Of a stretch of DNA of 64,000 nt, positions 1 through 11,535 are shown piece after piece. Source of the stretch: Heterocephalus glaber (lineage: Eukaryota; Chordata; Mammalia; Rodentia; Bathyergidae); NCBI RefSeq assembly GCF_000247695.1, contig NW_004624882.1, forward strand, positions 3,383,998 to 3,447,997, given 5' to 3'. Made by a program: the position numbers and the translations under genes. How positions within the stretch are numbered: the stretch's first letter is position 1; the number at the start of each line of letters is the position of its first letter. Below the pieces are notes generated by a model, which was not told the DNA's origin, ran no database searches, and worked only from the letters and a program-made list of their open reading frames with translations.

Positions 1-104
1 AAGTTGTCAAATTTATTTCAAAACAGATCTTTGAAATATGCTTTCTATATCCTTTTAAATTCTGTAAAATCTGTGGTAATATCTCCTAGATCTTGATATT
101 GTAA

Positions 105-380
105 TTTTAAAAATGTATAATTGATATTGTGTAATAGGAAGGAAAGGTCTGAAGGAGCAGGGGAAGCGGGAGTGGTAGGGGAAAGGAAAGAAGGGAAAAG
201 AAACAATATGAGAAAAGGAAAAACCAGAAACAAATCTTTGCATATAGGGACAGGTGGAGGAGGTGAAGGGAGGGCAGGGGAAGGGGAAAAAATAAGAACC
301 AAGATAGTCACGTAATGGTACAAGATCCCAATGATGAATGTAACTGTGTTTTATTCCTAAAATGTACCAATAAACTTAAT
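105..380 (+). mobile_element. L1 3' UTR tail (5'-truncated copy)
   Basis: Purine-rich stretch of GGAAAGGAAAG type followed by 'aaaatgtaccaataaa' and a short A-run. The same order of blocks recurs at 28400-28650, 47580-47706 (truncated) and 63770-63870, which defines the 3' UTR of a lineage-specific young L1 family. The ORF readings across it come from purine or pyrimidine strand bias and are not genes. No clear target-site duplication was found. Confidence 0.85.
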
Positions 381-575
381 GGGAAAAAAAAAAGAAAATG
401 ACATATGTTAATTTATATAACATTTGCATAAATGAAAATATAAAATCTGTGCCTTCAATAAAAAAACAACAAATGTCTGAAAATCAAAAGTCTACTTGTG
501 AAATTCAGAATCTCCTCAGACTTATACCCCATGGTCCCACTAATTGGTAAAAGTTTTAGCAATGTTGTAAAGTTT

Positions 576-772
576 CTCAGGCTTGGTGTTCTTAACATTT
601 TAAGCCAGGTAATTATTTGTTGTGAGGCTCTCCTCTGCTCTGTAAGATATGTAACATCATCCATGGCCAGTGCCAGTACCCACACAAAAACTGACAACTA
701 AAAATGTGTCCAGGTATTGTCAAATGGCCATGGATGACTAAATTTTCCCCACTTGAAAACATTGCTTTGAGA
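576..772 (-). mobile_element. MER20-like hAT-Charlie fragment
   Basis: Reverse-oriented blocks resembling MER20: 'ttcttaacattttaagccag', then 'taattatttgttgtgaggct', then 'aaaaatgtgtccaggtattg' and 'caaatggcc'. These are the recognisable internal landmarks of this nonautonomous DNA transposon. Both ends are eroded. The family name rests on recognition by eye. Confidence 0.6.
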
Positions 773-2220
773 AGAAAATGAAAGGTTGACAAGTGTATCA
801 TATCCTCCCCGGGACTGGAATCCAGACACCTGGAAAACAATAACTTAATGAAGAGTAAAGGAAGAACTCTGGGAATCAAGTAAGGCCTGGTAGGAAAACT
901 ATAAACTATCGAGAAACTGGAAAAACTGAAGATAATGAAGAGAAAAAACAAGCCATCTGGAGCGCTAACTCCACCTTCTGGAGAGGGGGACCGGATTCCA
1001 CAAGCACAAGGTAAGCCCAGAAGATCCACAGCCACAAAGAAAAAAAAAAAATGGACCAGCAGCTCCAGCCCCAAGAAAAGCCCATGGTTATTGTAAACTA
1101 CAAATGCAGTGTGGGGTTTTACTTTGAAAGTGACTCCTTTTTCATTGCAGGCTAGAATTGGAGGAAAAATTCCATCCCAACAGTCAGCATATCTGAGAGT
1201 GCTTAGTCAGGAGTCATTTTGGGTTTAGACTGAGCTACTCTTGGAATCAGAAGTCAAAGCAGAAGCACCCTTCAAGGTTTTTGGAGTTACCATATCACAG
1301 TGACTCAGTGTGAGATATTCACAAGAGTTAGTCATGGAGAGGGAGTGGGCTAGTCATAGACTTCCTAAGAAGTTTAAGCAGTGGCAACCAGGCTGACTCA
1401 TGACTTTCTCAGGGAAGTGGGTCTGAAAATGCTAGAATTAAGTCCAGTGGACTGCTTCATTCACACAGCCCGCCTAAACCCAGCACAGATCTCAGTGGTC
1501 TGTTTGCTTTCCCTATCTGCCAATGTGATCAGGGATATGCTTTTGGACAGTTACTACACCCCAGGGCATACACAGAGGCCTCTGGAGCAAGGGAGTACCT
1601 CCTAAGCTCACAGTCCATGAAGCTAGGTGGAGATAGCAGCAGCGTGGGGCCCACTGAGGGGCACAAACACTACAATACACACACACAAAGAAGTTGTGGA
1701 AACAAAATAAGCCCTAGTGTTACACATTATCCCTGTCTCATACCTGATAAATTCTAATGCTATAGGCCCTGGAAGGAAATCACTCATCTAAACACATGGA
1801 GGAAAATTTTGCACTTATTTCTGTTTTTTTGTTTGTTTGGTTTTCTTCTTTTTTCTTTCTTTTGCTCTTTGTTTTATTCTTTTTTCTTTTCTTTGTCTTA
1901 TTTGTTTTTTTCTGATACTTTTACTTAATTCTCTCAACTTTCTCTTATTCTTTAATTGGATTCTTTATCTCACTTTTCTGTCTGCTCCCCATCTTCCTTT
2001 TATTCCTTTCTCAAATTTTACTTCTTTCACATTTCCCTTTCCACACCCCTCCATTTTTATTATTACAATTAAGTTTTATTAAATGTTTAGCTATTTAGTT
2101 GACTAAGTGCTATTATTTCTGAATTCTTTTCTATGGTTAATGATGGTATTTAGTAGATATTTATTGTATGTCAATATTTGATTTGTCTTTATGTCTATAT
2201 AATATATACCAGTATATATA

Positions 2221-2590
2221 AAGTTTGCCAAAAAATATACACACACTTCAGGAAAAGAAAAACTTGTATAAATATTTTAATATTAACTTTATTAAGACAT
2301 CATGAGATTAATACAATTATCTTTGGCCCCTACAATTACAAGAGGTGCTCAAAGTGGTGGCCATTATGTTTCCGACATTTGTTAGTACAGTGAACTCCTG
2401 GTTGGATAACCTTGGTCACTGAGATTGATGCACATGCATCTTCAATTTCTTCTCTAAGGACCAGCAGTGTAGTGGGTTTTCTGGGATACACAACATCTTC
2501 TAGGGACTGCTATGCCAGGGTAACACCATCTGTTGAAAAACATCATACTATTTTTTATTTTCCTGAAGCATGTACATAGTTTTTGTCTCT
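2221..2590 (-). mobile_element. Internally deleted Tc1/mariner-like DNA transposon
   Basis: The left end (2227-2256, 'gccaaaaaatatacacacac' then 'ttcagg') and the reverse complement of the right end (2558-2586, 'gacaaaaactatgtacatgc' then 'ttcagg') agree at about three quarters of positions, so they look like terminal inverted repeats of about 30 bp. TA-rich sequence flanks both ends, as Tc1/mariner target choice predicts. Between them lies an antisense transposase C-terminal relic. At about 370 bp it is far shorter than an autonomous element, so it is internally deleted. It sits in the L1 leader and is therefore younger than that L1, or arrived before the L1 amplified. Confidence 0.55.
2345..2515 (-). 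pseudogene. Transposase C-terminus relic, IS630/Tc1/mariner superfamily
   Basis: The minus strand reads roughly LREEIEDACASIS and ends in GHHFEHLL. It is preceded by SLEDVVYPRKPTTL. This is the layout of the C-terminal tail of many animal IS630-type transposases: 'LKD.VY...PTTL..L...I' and, at the very end, 'G.HFEHLL'. The DDE/D catalytic core is missing, frames are broken, and a stop precedes the SLEDVVY block. It cannot encode an active enzyme. The superfamily call is fairly safe; the exact family is not resolved. Confidence 0.55.
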
Positions 2591-3035
2591 CTCTCTATCC
2601 CTCTTTCTCCATATATATAATTTCTATTGAAAAGAGTGCTAAAGTTGCACTTTTTATTGGTTCCTATGATATGTCAATATCCAGTTTGTCTCTGATTCTA
2701 TTATTACTGCTGATTTCTTTTCTATTGCCAGTGGTGGCATAGTTGTCATTAATGTGTTTTCACTGTATGCTAATATTTGGTCTGTCTTTGTGTCATATAC
2801 ACTACAGTGGTTGTTTCTCCTCTCACTGTAGTGCTGAGGATCAAGTCCCCACAAGAAGGTTTGACACTAAGAAGACCCTGTATACTGAGTAGGTTGAAGA
2901 GGCAAATCAACAGAAGAACCTAAACACAAGTACACATCACAGGGAGACAGATTCTAGTGAAAGAGATCTACACGTAGGGACAGAGTTTTTCTATCTTAAT
3001 TTATCTTCAATCTGAAGTACAAAAATAATAGAAAT

Positions 3036-4035
3036 ATGAGAAAACAAAGCAACAGGATGCCTCCAGAAACCCTTAGTTGCCTCAAAAGCTGATCTGATGA
3101 ACACTAAAGTAGAGGAAGTTACAGGCAAAGAACTAAAAAAAAAAAAATGGTCAAAATGTTTGAAGAGCTCAAAGGAGAAATACATAAGCAATTTCATACA
3201 ATGTTTAGTAGGCTAAAAGAGGATTTTAATAAGCAGGTAAAGGAGTTCATTAATAAGATGTTTGATGAGATTAAAGCAAAAATGAACGATAAAATTATTG
3301 AGTTAAACAAGACAATACAAAATATGAATGACAGTTTGGTAAATAATTAGAAATTATTAAAAGAAAGCAAGCAGAAATGCAAGATATGAAAACATCAATA
3401 GAAGCATGACTAGCAGATTTGACCAATATAAGGATAGTGTGTCAGAAACTGAATACAATGGATGTAGTACATTGCAAACTCAGTGATACCTTAAAAACAA
3501 GACACCATGTAAGATCTAATAACTACTAGATAACTCAGAAAAAACCCATCAGAATTATAAGAATAAAGGAAAAATTAGAAGATGACTCAAAAGGTAAAAA
3601 AAAATATTCGCTGAAATTATAGCCAAAATTTTCCAAATCTAGGGAAAGAATTCAATACTCAAGTACAAGAGGTATATAGACTCCCAAATAGCCATGACCA
3701 GAAAAGAACTCCATATCACATCATAATAAAAATTCTAGAAATTCAACAAAAGGAGAAATTACTAAAAGCTATTAGAGAAAAGTAATAAGTTACTCATAAG
3801 GATGAACCTATCAGAATTACAGCAAATTTCTCAGTACAAACCTGAAAGTCCAGGAGAGCTTGGAGTGAAATTTCTCAAGCTGTAAAAAAATATTGTGAAC
3901 TCAGACTTCTATGTCCTTTAAATTTGATAGAGCAGTGAAGGCTTCCCATGATTAAGGAATCCTAAAGTAGTACATTGCCACTAAATCAGCATTGTGGAAA
4001 ATACTCAAGGGAATTCTAGACAGAGACAAGGAGGC
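3036..4035 (+). pseudogene. L1 ORF1 relic (old copy)
   Basis: L1 ORF1 normally encodes an RNA-binding trimeric protein with an N-terminal coiled coil, an RRM and a C-terminal domain. Here the start reads MRKQSNRMPPETLSCLKS and then meets a stop. A coiled-coil part stays open at 3147-3350 (repeated K/E/I/F heptad-like pattern such as EELKGEIHKQF). Downstream, the C-terminal region survives only as broken frames. The start at 3036 is supported by its likeness to the younger copy at 57549 (both begin MRK). Many stops and frameshifts make it dead. The ORF2 relic follows on the same strand, as expected for a bicistronic L1. Confidence 0.75.
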
Positions 4036-4070
4036 CACTAACATCAAAGAATCCAAAGAAAAGTATATAT

Positions 4071-4129
4071 CTAACTGGGACAATAGTAGTGCTTGCTTCA
4101 GCAGCACATATACTAACTGGGACAATAGT
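4071..4129 (+). ncRNA. U6 snRNA 5' fragment inserted with 17-bp target-site duplication
   Basis: Positions 4089-4112 match the first 24 nt of U6 snRNA (start 'gtgcttgcttcagcagcaca') with two C/G to T/A changes. The 17-bp string 'ctaactgggacaatagt' lies exactly on both sides, at 4071-4087 and 4113-4129. The L1 sequence continues normally once the insert and one copy of the duplication are removed. There is no A-tail. The remaining ~80 nt of U6 are absent, so it is a nonfunctional fragment. The duplication implies staggered nicking of L1 type. Confidence 0.8.
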
Positions 4130-4194
4130 TAAACTAAAGGAGAAACATTGAAAAAAATTAGCGCTGTAAAAATAATGCAATGCCAAGATTTGGT

Positions 4195-7100
4195 GAACAA
4201 TTAATAATTCTCAATATCAGTGGTCTTAACTTCCCAATCAAAAGATACAGACTGGCAGATTGTATCAAAACAAATGCAATGATACATTGCCTACAGGAGA
4301 CACACCTCATCCAAAAATAGGTACATAGATGAAATGTGAAAGGATGAAAAATGATACTCTATGCAACTTAAGAAAAAAGGAAGTAGAAGTAGCCAGCTCT
4401 TTTTCAGTTACAGCAGACTTCAAGCCAAAACTGATCAGAAGAGACAAAGATGACCACTATATACTGATAAAGGGAACAATTCAACAAGTAGAGATAACAA
4501 TTATAAACATCTATGCAATGAATGTTTGCACACTCAGCTTCATGAAAAATTATTGCACATAAAATGAAAGATAAACAGCAACATCATCATAGTGGGGGAC
4601 GTCAATACCCTACAGGTCAACCAGACAAAAATTTAACAAAGAAACATCAGTGTTAAACTACACTGTTGAACAAATGGATTTAAAAGATATCAACAAGGTG
4701 TTTCCTCCAATAACAAAAGAATACACCTATTTATCATTAGCACAAAGAACTTTTTCCAAAATAGATCATCTCTTAGGCCATAAACCATGTCTAAATAAAT
4801 ACAAAAAATTGAAATAATCCCCTTTATACTATCAAGCCATAGTGGAATGAAGCTACAAATAAATAGCAGAATAGATCACAGAAATTACACAAACATGTGG
4901 AGATTAAGCAATACATAACTGCATAATCAATGGATCACAGAAGAAATTAGGGAAGAAATAAAAATGTGTCTAGAATCAAATGACAATGGATATACAAATA
5001 TGCAAAACCTAAGGGACACAATAAAGGAGGTTATAGTAGGAAAGTTTACAGCTGTGAATATACACATTAAAAAATTCAGCAATCCCAAATAAATAACCTA
5101 CTGATGTGCCTCATTTTTTCTTTGCTAGAAAAACAATAGCAATCCAAATCTGAAATTAATAGAAGGGAAGAAATTATAAAAATCAGAATGTAAATTAATG
5201 AAATAAAGACTGAAAAAAACAATAAAAAAGATCAATAAATGAAAGAGTTGTGTCTTTGAAAGGATAAACTAGATACATAAACTTTAGCCAAATTTACCAA
5301 AAAGGAAAGAAAAAAAAATATCAATACAATTAGAAATAAAAAAGGAAAAATTACAACCAACACTACCAAAATACAAAGGATTATAAGAAATTACATTGAA
5401 AACCTATATTCTAATAAATTGAATAACCTAGAAAAAAATGGATAAATTCCTAGACACATTCAAATTACTGAATTTGAACCCAGAATATATAAAAACTTTC
5501 AATAGACCAATAATAGGCAACAAAATAGACAGTAATACAAACACTACCAATAAAGAAAAGCCTAGAATTTACTGCAGGATTCACTACAGAATTCTACCAA
5601 AACTTCAGAGATCATACATTAATCCTCTACAAACTGTTTAATGAAATTGACAGGGACTGAGTATTACCAAACTCATTTTTGGAAGCTAGCATTACCCTGA
5701 TACAAAAACTGGACAAAGACTTAACAACACCAAAAAAGAAAACAACTGGCCAATATTTTTAATAAACATAAATGTAAAAATCTTCAAGAAGATACTGGCA
5801 AACACAATGTAATAAATCATTAAAAAGATCATACATCTGGACCAAGTTGGCTTCCTCCCAGGGATGCAAGGATGGTTCAAATTACAGAAACCAATGAATG
5901 TAATATATCACATAAACAGAAGCAAAGACAAAAATTTCATGATCTTCTCAATAGATGCAGAAAAAAACTTTATTAAAATTCAATATACATGTGCTATAAA
6001 AAACCGGTGTAGAAGGATCTTGTCTCAAACTGATAAAAACCATTTCTGACAAACTCACTGCCAATATCACACTAGATGGGGGAAAACAGAAAACTTTTCC
6101 TTTAAAATTAGGAACAAGACAAGAAAGTCCACTTTCACCAATCCTGTTCAGTATAGTACTCAAAACTTTAGCCAAAACAATCAGGCAAGAGATAGAAATA
6201 AAAGGGATACATATAGAAAAGAAAGAAGTCAAACAATCCTTATTCACAGATGGCATGATCCTTTACATAGAAGACCCAAAAACTCCACCAAAGACTCCTT
6301 GAACTAATAAACAAATTCAGCAAAATAGAAGGATACAAAAACCAATACCCCAAAATCAATAGTGTTTCTGTACACCAACAATGAACACACTAAGAAAAAA
6401 AGAGGAAAATAATACAATTCACAATAACTTCCAAAAATTAAATACTTAGGAATTAATCTATCCAAGGAAATGAAAGAACTGTACAATGAAAACTACAGTA
6501 TCATGAGAAAAGACATTGAAGAGGATATCAGAAAATGGAAAGACATCTCCTGTTCTTGGGTAGATAGAACCAATATTCTCAAAATTACCACACCACCACA
6601 ACTTATAAATAGATTTAATTCCATCCCAATCAAGGTATGAACAGAATTCTTCCCAGAACTAAAAAAAAATCCTGAAATTTATATGGAACCAGAAGACACC
6701 CGGGGGGGGGCAAAATTATGGGCTGTAAGAGCAAAACAGGAGGCATCCTAATTTCATATTTCAAGTTATATTACAAAGCTACAGTGATAAAAAAAAGCAT
6801 GGTACTGACACAAAACAGACATATAGATCAATGGTACAGAATAGAACATGCAGGAAAAAGCTCAGACATATTCAGCCATCTGATGGTTGACAAAGAGGAC
6901 AAAAATATTTTGGGGAAAAGATAACCTCTTTAACAAATGATACTGAGAAAACTGATTATCCTTATCCAAAAGAATGAAACTAGACCCATATTTGCCCTGT
7001 AGTAAAATAAAATCAAAATGGATCAAATATGTAGATATTAAAACAGAAAGACTGAATCTGCAGGAAGATAAAATAGGTAAAACTCTTGAAGACATAGGAA

Positions 7101-7950
7101 TAGGCAAGGACTTTATGAACAGAACCCCAATTTCATGAGAAATAGCACCAAAAAATCAACAAATGCAATTATATCAAATTAAACATTTTTTTGCCCAGAA
7201 AAGGAAAAAATCAACAGAGTGAAAAGACAACCTATAGGATAGGAAAATTTTTGCCAACTCCTCCTTGAACAGAGGACTAATATGTAGACTATATAAAGAT
7301 CTCAAAAAATTAGACCCTCCAAAATAACAGACCAAATCAAAGAATGAGCACTTGAAATGAATAGACACTTCTCAGAAGAAGTAAAAATGGCTAACAAGTA
7401 CATGAAAAAAATGTTTAACATCTTTGGCCATTAGATAAATGCAAATCAAAACAACACCGAGGTTCCATTTTATCCCACAACATATGGCTATTGTCACAAA
7501 CTCAAAAACCAACAAATGCTGGCTAGCTTGTGGAGAAAAAAGAACTATTCTACATTGTTGGTGGGAATATAATCTAGTACAACCATTGTGGAAATTAGTA
7601 TGGAAATTCTGCAAAAAATAGAAATTCCATTCAACTCAGCTATACCTCTTCTCAGTATCTTCCCAGTAGAGTTAAAGACATCATATTACAGTCATATAAG
7701 CATACCCATGTTGATACATCACAACTCACAATAGCTAAATCTTGGAAATGACCTATATGTCCATCAACACATGAATGGCTAAAGAAAATGTTGTATATAT
7801 GCACAATAGAGTACTCTTCAGCAATAAAGAGGGATAAATTTGAGTCATTTGTAGGAAAATGAACAGATCTAGAGCCCATAATACTGAGCAAAATAAATCA
7901 GACACAGAAGATTAAGTATCACCTCTTACATAAAAATCCCAAATTATAAA
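4195..7950 (+). pseudogene. L1 ORF2 relic (endonuclease, reverse transcriptase, Cys-rich tail)
   Basis: The order of L1 ORF2p is intact but frames are broken. The AP-type endonuclease start is seen near 4215-4320 (QWS-like, 'LQETHLIQK') and its body at 4400-4760 ('DFKPKLIRRDKDDHY', 'INIYAMN'). The RT fingers and palm begin about 5430 (MDKFLDTFKL) and 5860 ([10 protein letters not shown]). Motif A keeps its aspartate in FSIDAEKN (about 5943). The FADD box at about 6240 reads LFTDGM, so a catalytic Asp is lost. The C-terminal Cys/His region is at 7519-7600 (CWLACG...LHCWW). The open pieces are islands between stops; the copy is inactive. Confidence 0.88.
6702..6711. repeat. G homopolymer inside L1 ORF2 relic
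   Basis: A run of about ten G residues after 'acacc', where ORF2 homologues have mixed sequence. It is probably a slippage expansion in dead DNA. Confidence 0.6.
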
Positions 7951-8160
7951 TGATTTGAAGGGCAAAATAAAAAATAGAGAGGTAGACCTTTTGCAGATAG
8001 GAAGGGGATCGAGAAACAGGGCAAAAGGAGGGAGGGAGAGGGAAAGGGGGAGCAAAAAGAATTAAGATGCAATATGTATATGTACTAACTCCCCATGATG
8101 CATGTATCCAATAGGGATCAAAAACATGTACTAATAAAAAAATCTACTAAGAAAAGAAAA
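7951..8160 (+). mobile_element. 3' UTR and A-rich end of the old L1
   Basis: Follows the ORF2 relic directly. It holds the purine-rich block (about 7995-8065) and the end-type sequence 'gtactaactccccatgatgc' followed by an A-rich tail, the same block order as the younger L1 tails in this window. Confidence 0.75.
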
Positions 8161-8164
8161 TCAC

Positions 8165-9057
8165 TGTTTTATGGGAAGATAAGTTGGTAGTGATATTATA
8201 TCATATATTTTATTGAAAATAAAATTGGTATAATTCTATAATTGACAAAAAAATTTGATTCTAAATAAGCCTCAATTTTAAGTTTCCTGTGCTGTTAGAT
8301 TGACTTCTGTTGTGAGTGAGGTTCAGTGGAATTAATTTACTGCCTTTTAAAATCCTTAGTCACTATGGACCTATTCCACATACATGCAACATAAACTAGA
8401 CATGAAATCGGGAGTTAGTCTATATATTAAAATGGATGAAGAGATAATACTATCAAAATTGCACAAAGAATAACTTGTTCCTTTCCTTGGGGTGGACCTA
8501 GGGAACTTGATTTATCTTGATTTTTTTTTCCTTAAGAATTGGAAGCAAGGAAAATAAATCCACAAAACAAGCACATTTAAAAATGAATAAATCAAAGCTA
8601 TTTTTTCTATATTAATTTCCTGTTGAGAATGTCCTCACCAACTGATAATGAAAAGACTTAATCTTCTCCTGGACAGTCATGCTTTTGTCTTAAGAAAACT
8701 TTTATAATTATATTCAGGCTAATCTGTAAAAATTTCCAAAAGAAAGAGTCCCAAGGAGTTGATGTTGTATATGCTTTCTTTTTGCATTTTATAACCCAAC
8801 CTTCACAGAAGCAGAGACATCAGTCAGGGGACCATTGTGATAATCCAGAAGAGAACCATAGTAGTTTGGATCTGGTTAGCGCAAAGGTGATGAGAATGGA
8901 TTATAAGATTTATTGATGGATCAAATGTATGTATGGGAGTTTATAAGTTCTTTAGCCAAAAGCACGAAGACGGGTGAGATTGTCTTTACTAAGTTGGAGA
9001 CGACTGTGTGTAGCAGGATCAGCCAAAAAAAAAAAAATGGCAAGAGGGGAGAATATC
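8165..9057. other. No recognisable feature
   Basis: AT-rich sequence without a coding signal or repeat that I recognise. A 13-A run lies at 9025-9037. Confidence 0.5.
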
Positions 9058-9072
9058 AAAGGTACCATTTTG

Positions 9073-9189
9073 AAGCCTAGTATGGCAGCATGGACCTATA
9101 AACTTAGCTACTGGGCAGGCTGAGGCATGGTCTGATCCCAGGGATCTGAGACCTACCTGGTCAATACAGGTAGTTCCCAAAACAAAACA
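9073..9189 (+). mobile_element. B1 SINE
   Basis: 7SL-derived monomer in sense orientation ('actgggcaggctgaggcatg', 'gagacctacctggtc') with an 'aaaacaaaacaaaaa' tail. The flanks 'aaaggtaccattttg' (9058) and 'aaaagtaccattttg' (9190) form a 15-bp target-site duplication with one mismatch. Confidence 0.8.
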
Positions 9190-9442
9190 AAAAGTACCAT
9201 TTTGGACATGTTGCCTTTGATATGTCTATTGGTCACTCATCAAGAAGGCAGCTAAATATGAGTGTGGAATTTGAAGGAAAGGTCTGACCTGGAGGTCTAT
9301 AGCATATAGATCTTACATAAAGTTATATGACTTCAAGAGATTCATTAAAGTGATGTGGATAGGAACACAGACAGAAGACATGGGATGACTGAATCCCTGG
9401 TTGCTGATATTAAAAGGTCAGGGACATGGTGGTCAAAAGGTA

Positions 9443-9828
9443 CAAAACACCCAAATGTTCATCAACCAACAGGTGAAATCAGTGTGGTCTGTCCATACCA
9501 TATACTGTTCAACCTTAAAAGAATACAGTACTGAAACATGCTACAACATGGACAGACCTCAAAAACATACTAAGTGAAAGAAATCAAATACAAAAGGTCA
9601 CATATTATATGATTCTGTTCATATCAAATGTGCAAAATAGCTAAATCCATGGAAACTGAAAGATTAGCAGTTACCAAGGTGAGATAGAAAGGAGAATGGA
9701 ATCTTAGTGACAGTTCCATAGCAGTGATGAAAATGTTTGGGAACTACACAGAAGTGATTGTATAAGGTCATGAATGCACTAATTGCTCGCTTTAAAATGT
9801 TTCATTTTATGTTATGTAAGTTTTATCT
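9443..9828 (+). mobile_element. L1M-type 3' end
   Basis: Old mammalian L1 end: 'caaatgttcatcaaccaaca', 'tgaaacatgctacaacatgg', 'catattatatgattctgttc', and the 3' UTR pattern 'gcagtgatgaaaatgtttgg'. It ends near a decayed version of the 'ttatgttatgtaagttttat' terminus. Confidence 0.75.
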
Positions 9829-9966
9829 TTTTTGTGGGTCTCGCTTTGTACTTTAGGCTGGCCTTGAGCTCACTATATAGCCCAGGCTGTCCTTGAACTT
9901 GTGGGGATCCTCCTGTCTCACCCTCCCAAGTGCTAGGATTACAGGTGTGTGCTACCACACCTGGCC
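9829..9966 (-). mobile_element. B1 SINE, antisense, with internal duplication
   Basis: Antisense B1 ('tgctaggattacaggtgtgt', 'accacacctggcc'). The block 'aggctggccttgagctcact' is followed by a second 'aggctgtccttgaacttgtg', which is the internal duplication found in many B1 copies. Confidence 0.85.
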
Positions 9967-10083
9967 CTATTTATTTTGAGACGAGATTTTACTAAATTGC
10001 CCAGGCTGGCCTTGAACTTGTCATTGTCCTTCCTCAGCCTCCTGAATATCTGGGATTACAGGTGTGCACCACCACACCTAACT
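9967..10083 (-). mobile_element. B1 SINE, antisense, adjoining the first
   Basis: A second B1 in the same orientation begins at once ('ttttgagacgagattttact', 'tgggattacaggtgtgcacc'). The two copies sit head to tail without a spacer, either as a dimer or as one copy inserted at the tail of the other. Confidence 0.85.
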
Positions 10084-11348
10084 CAGTTTTTAAGAAATAG
10101 AAAAACTTAGGGAGAGGAGCCTGAGAGGCAGCAGTGATGGGGCAAAAGGAAAACAGGATGTTTTGGTGTCCTGGCAGCCAAGTGCAGAAAATGTTTCAAG
10201 AGGGCCACTGATGAGCTTTATAAAATGCTGCTAGTGAGCCACACATGATAAAGTCCGAGAGCTGGCGCTGGGTTTAGTAATGGCGATAGGACAGTGAACT
10301 TTGTTAGGACGGTGTGGGTGGGTAGTGGCTGGAACAACTTGACACAAGGAGCTTCAAGAGAATGGGAGGTGGGAAATAAAACAGTAAGTAGAGACAGCAC
10401 TTGCAAGGATTCTTGTTGTGAAAGGAAGTAGAGAAATGTGGCAGTATCTGGAGAATAACTGGGTGATGGGAGAAATAACTGCATGCTTTGAAGATGATGT
10501 TAAAGCTTTGACTTATTTCTCTCCCCACTCCATAATTACTCAAAAATTGTTGGCACGATTTACCATAGAAAAAGGAATACAGTTGCAAATCAATACATCA
10601 CCCCGGCCTACAATTATCATTTAGGGAAGCAACACTGTAGGTGAGTGCAATTATAGAAGTGCAAGATACCTGAGTGACACTTGTATACTTAAAGGGTACA
10701 TAGCACACATGTGCACACACTCTTTACTAGCCCTGAGTAAAATGTGTGGAAACACAGTATTTTAATTGTGTGTCATGATGAAGTTTTTTGGCATGGCACC
10801 AGATTCAGACAGGCTTGTTGATATTAGGAAAGACTACTGCCTGCAAATAATAGCAGACAATAGATTAAGCATTGTGCTGCAGAATGAAGATATAGGCAGT
10901 GTTTTTGCTATGATTTTATTGGCCTGTTTAAGGACCCACCACAGAAGAGCATAGTGATGAGATAGTAGAAGAAGCCAGCCTGAATTTATGCACAAACCTG
11001 CTTAGAAAACCCTCCTAAAGCGAGAAACTAGAGGACTGGAAAGAAAGTGAGAGCAGAGAAATGGAAGTGATTTTGTACATGTGTGTTGGTAAGGGTTTCG
11101 TGCAAATGGATTTTACTGTGAGATAAAGAAATTGAAGTAGCCTAAAATGTATGAGGAAATAGAAATTGGCCTCAGGGAGACAGACAATTCTTTAGAGGTT
11201 TTTATTTTTTTTAAGTGACCAGAAATGAAGGATATAGTAGCTAGAGGAAGACTGGAATACATAATTTTAAGATAGAGGAAATAGTAGCATATTTATAAAG
11301 CTGAGTTTTAAAAATTTAACCTATTCTTTTTCTCCCTCATAATTTCTC
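10084..11348. other. No recognisable feature
   Basis: Unique-looking sequence. Short open frames (for example 10766-10954 +, 10218-10484 -) have no recognisable domain and no splice or codon evidence. Confidence 0.5.
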
Positions 11349-11362
11349 AGATATTATTATTA

Positions 11363-11452
11363 TTTTTTTTTTTTTGGTACCAGGGATCAAACTCAGGACC
11401 TTGTGCTTGCGAAGCAGGCGGTGAAACCACTGAGCTAAATCCCCGGCCCCTC
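11363..11452 (-). mobile_element. ID-type SINE, antisense
   Basis: T-run (reverse of the A-tail), then the tRNA-like body with B-box 'gggatcaaactc' and the 5' end 'gagctaaatccccggccc'. The 14-bp target-site duplication 'agatattattatta' lies at 11349-11362 and 11455-11468. Confidence 0.92.
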
Positions 11453-11535
11453 TAAGATATTATTATTAATAGCTGAATGTACTAGTAATTCAATATCCAT
11501 TGTCCTCATCTAAAGCACCGTGTCGTGTTAATTCT

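Larger units (their letters stand above)
2113..2800 (+). repeat. Diverged direct repeats of about 100 bp in the L1 leader
   Basis: A block reading 'tatgtcaatatttgatttgt' occurs near 2168. A diverged copy is near 2666 ('tatgtcaatatccagtttgt') and another near 2769 ('tatgctaatatttggtctgt'). The last two are about 103 bp apart. The first is separated from the second by a transposon insertion. The preceding 'ttcttttctat' block is also repeated (about 2126 and 2715). This looks like monomer-type repeats of an L1 5' UTR. Confidence 0.5.
830..3035 (+). mobile_element. Probable L1 5' UTR upstream of decayed ORF1
   Basis: About 2.2 kb directly upstream of the decayed L1 ORF1 and in the same orientation. 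It has a moderately GC-rich first part (830-1780), a strongly T-rich tract (1810-2090) and then AT-rich sequence with repeated blocks around 2113-2205, 2640-2700 and 2700-2800. A Tc1/mariner-like relic interrupts it at 2221-2590. Position and composition suggest a long L1 5' UTR. I infer this rather than match it, and the true 5' limit is uncertain; part could be unrelated sequence. Confidence 0.45.
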
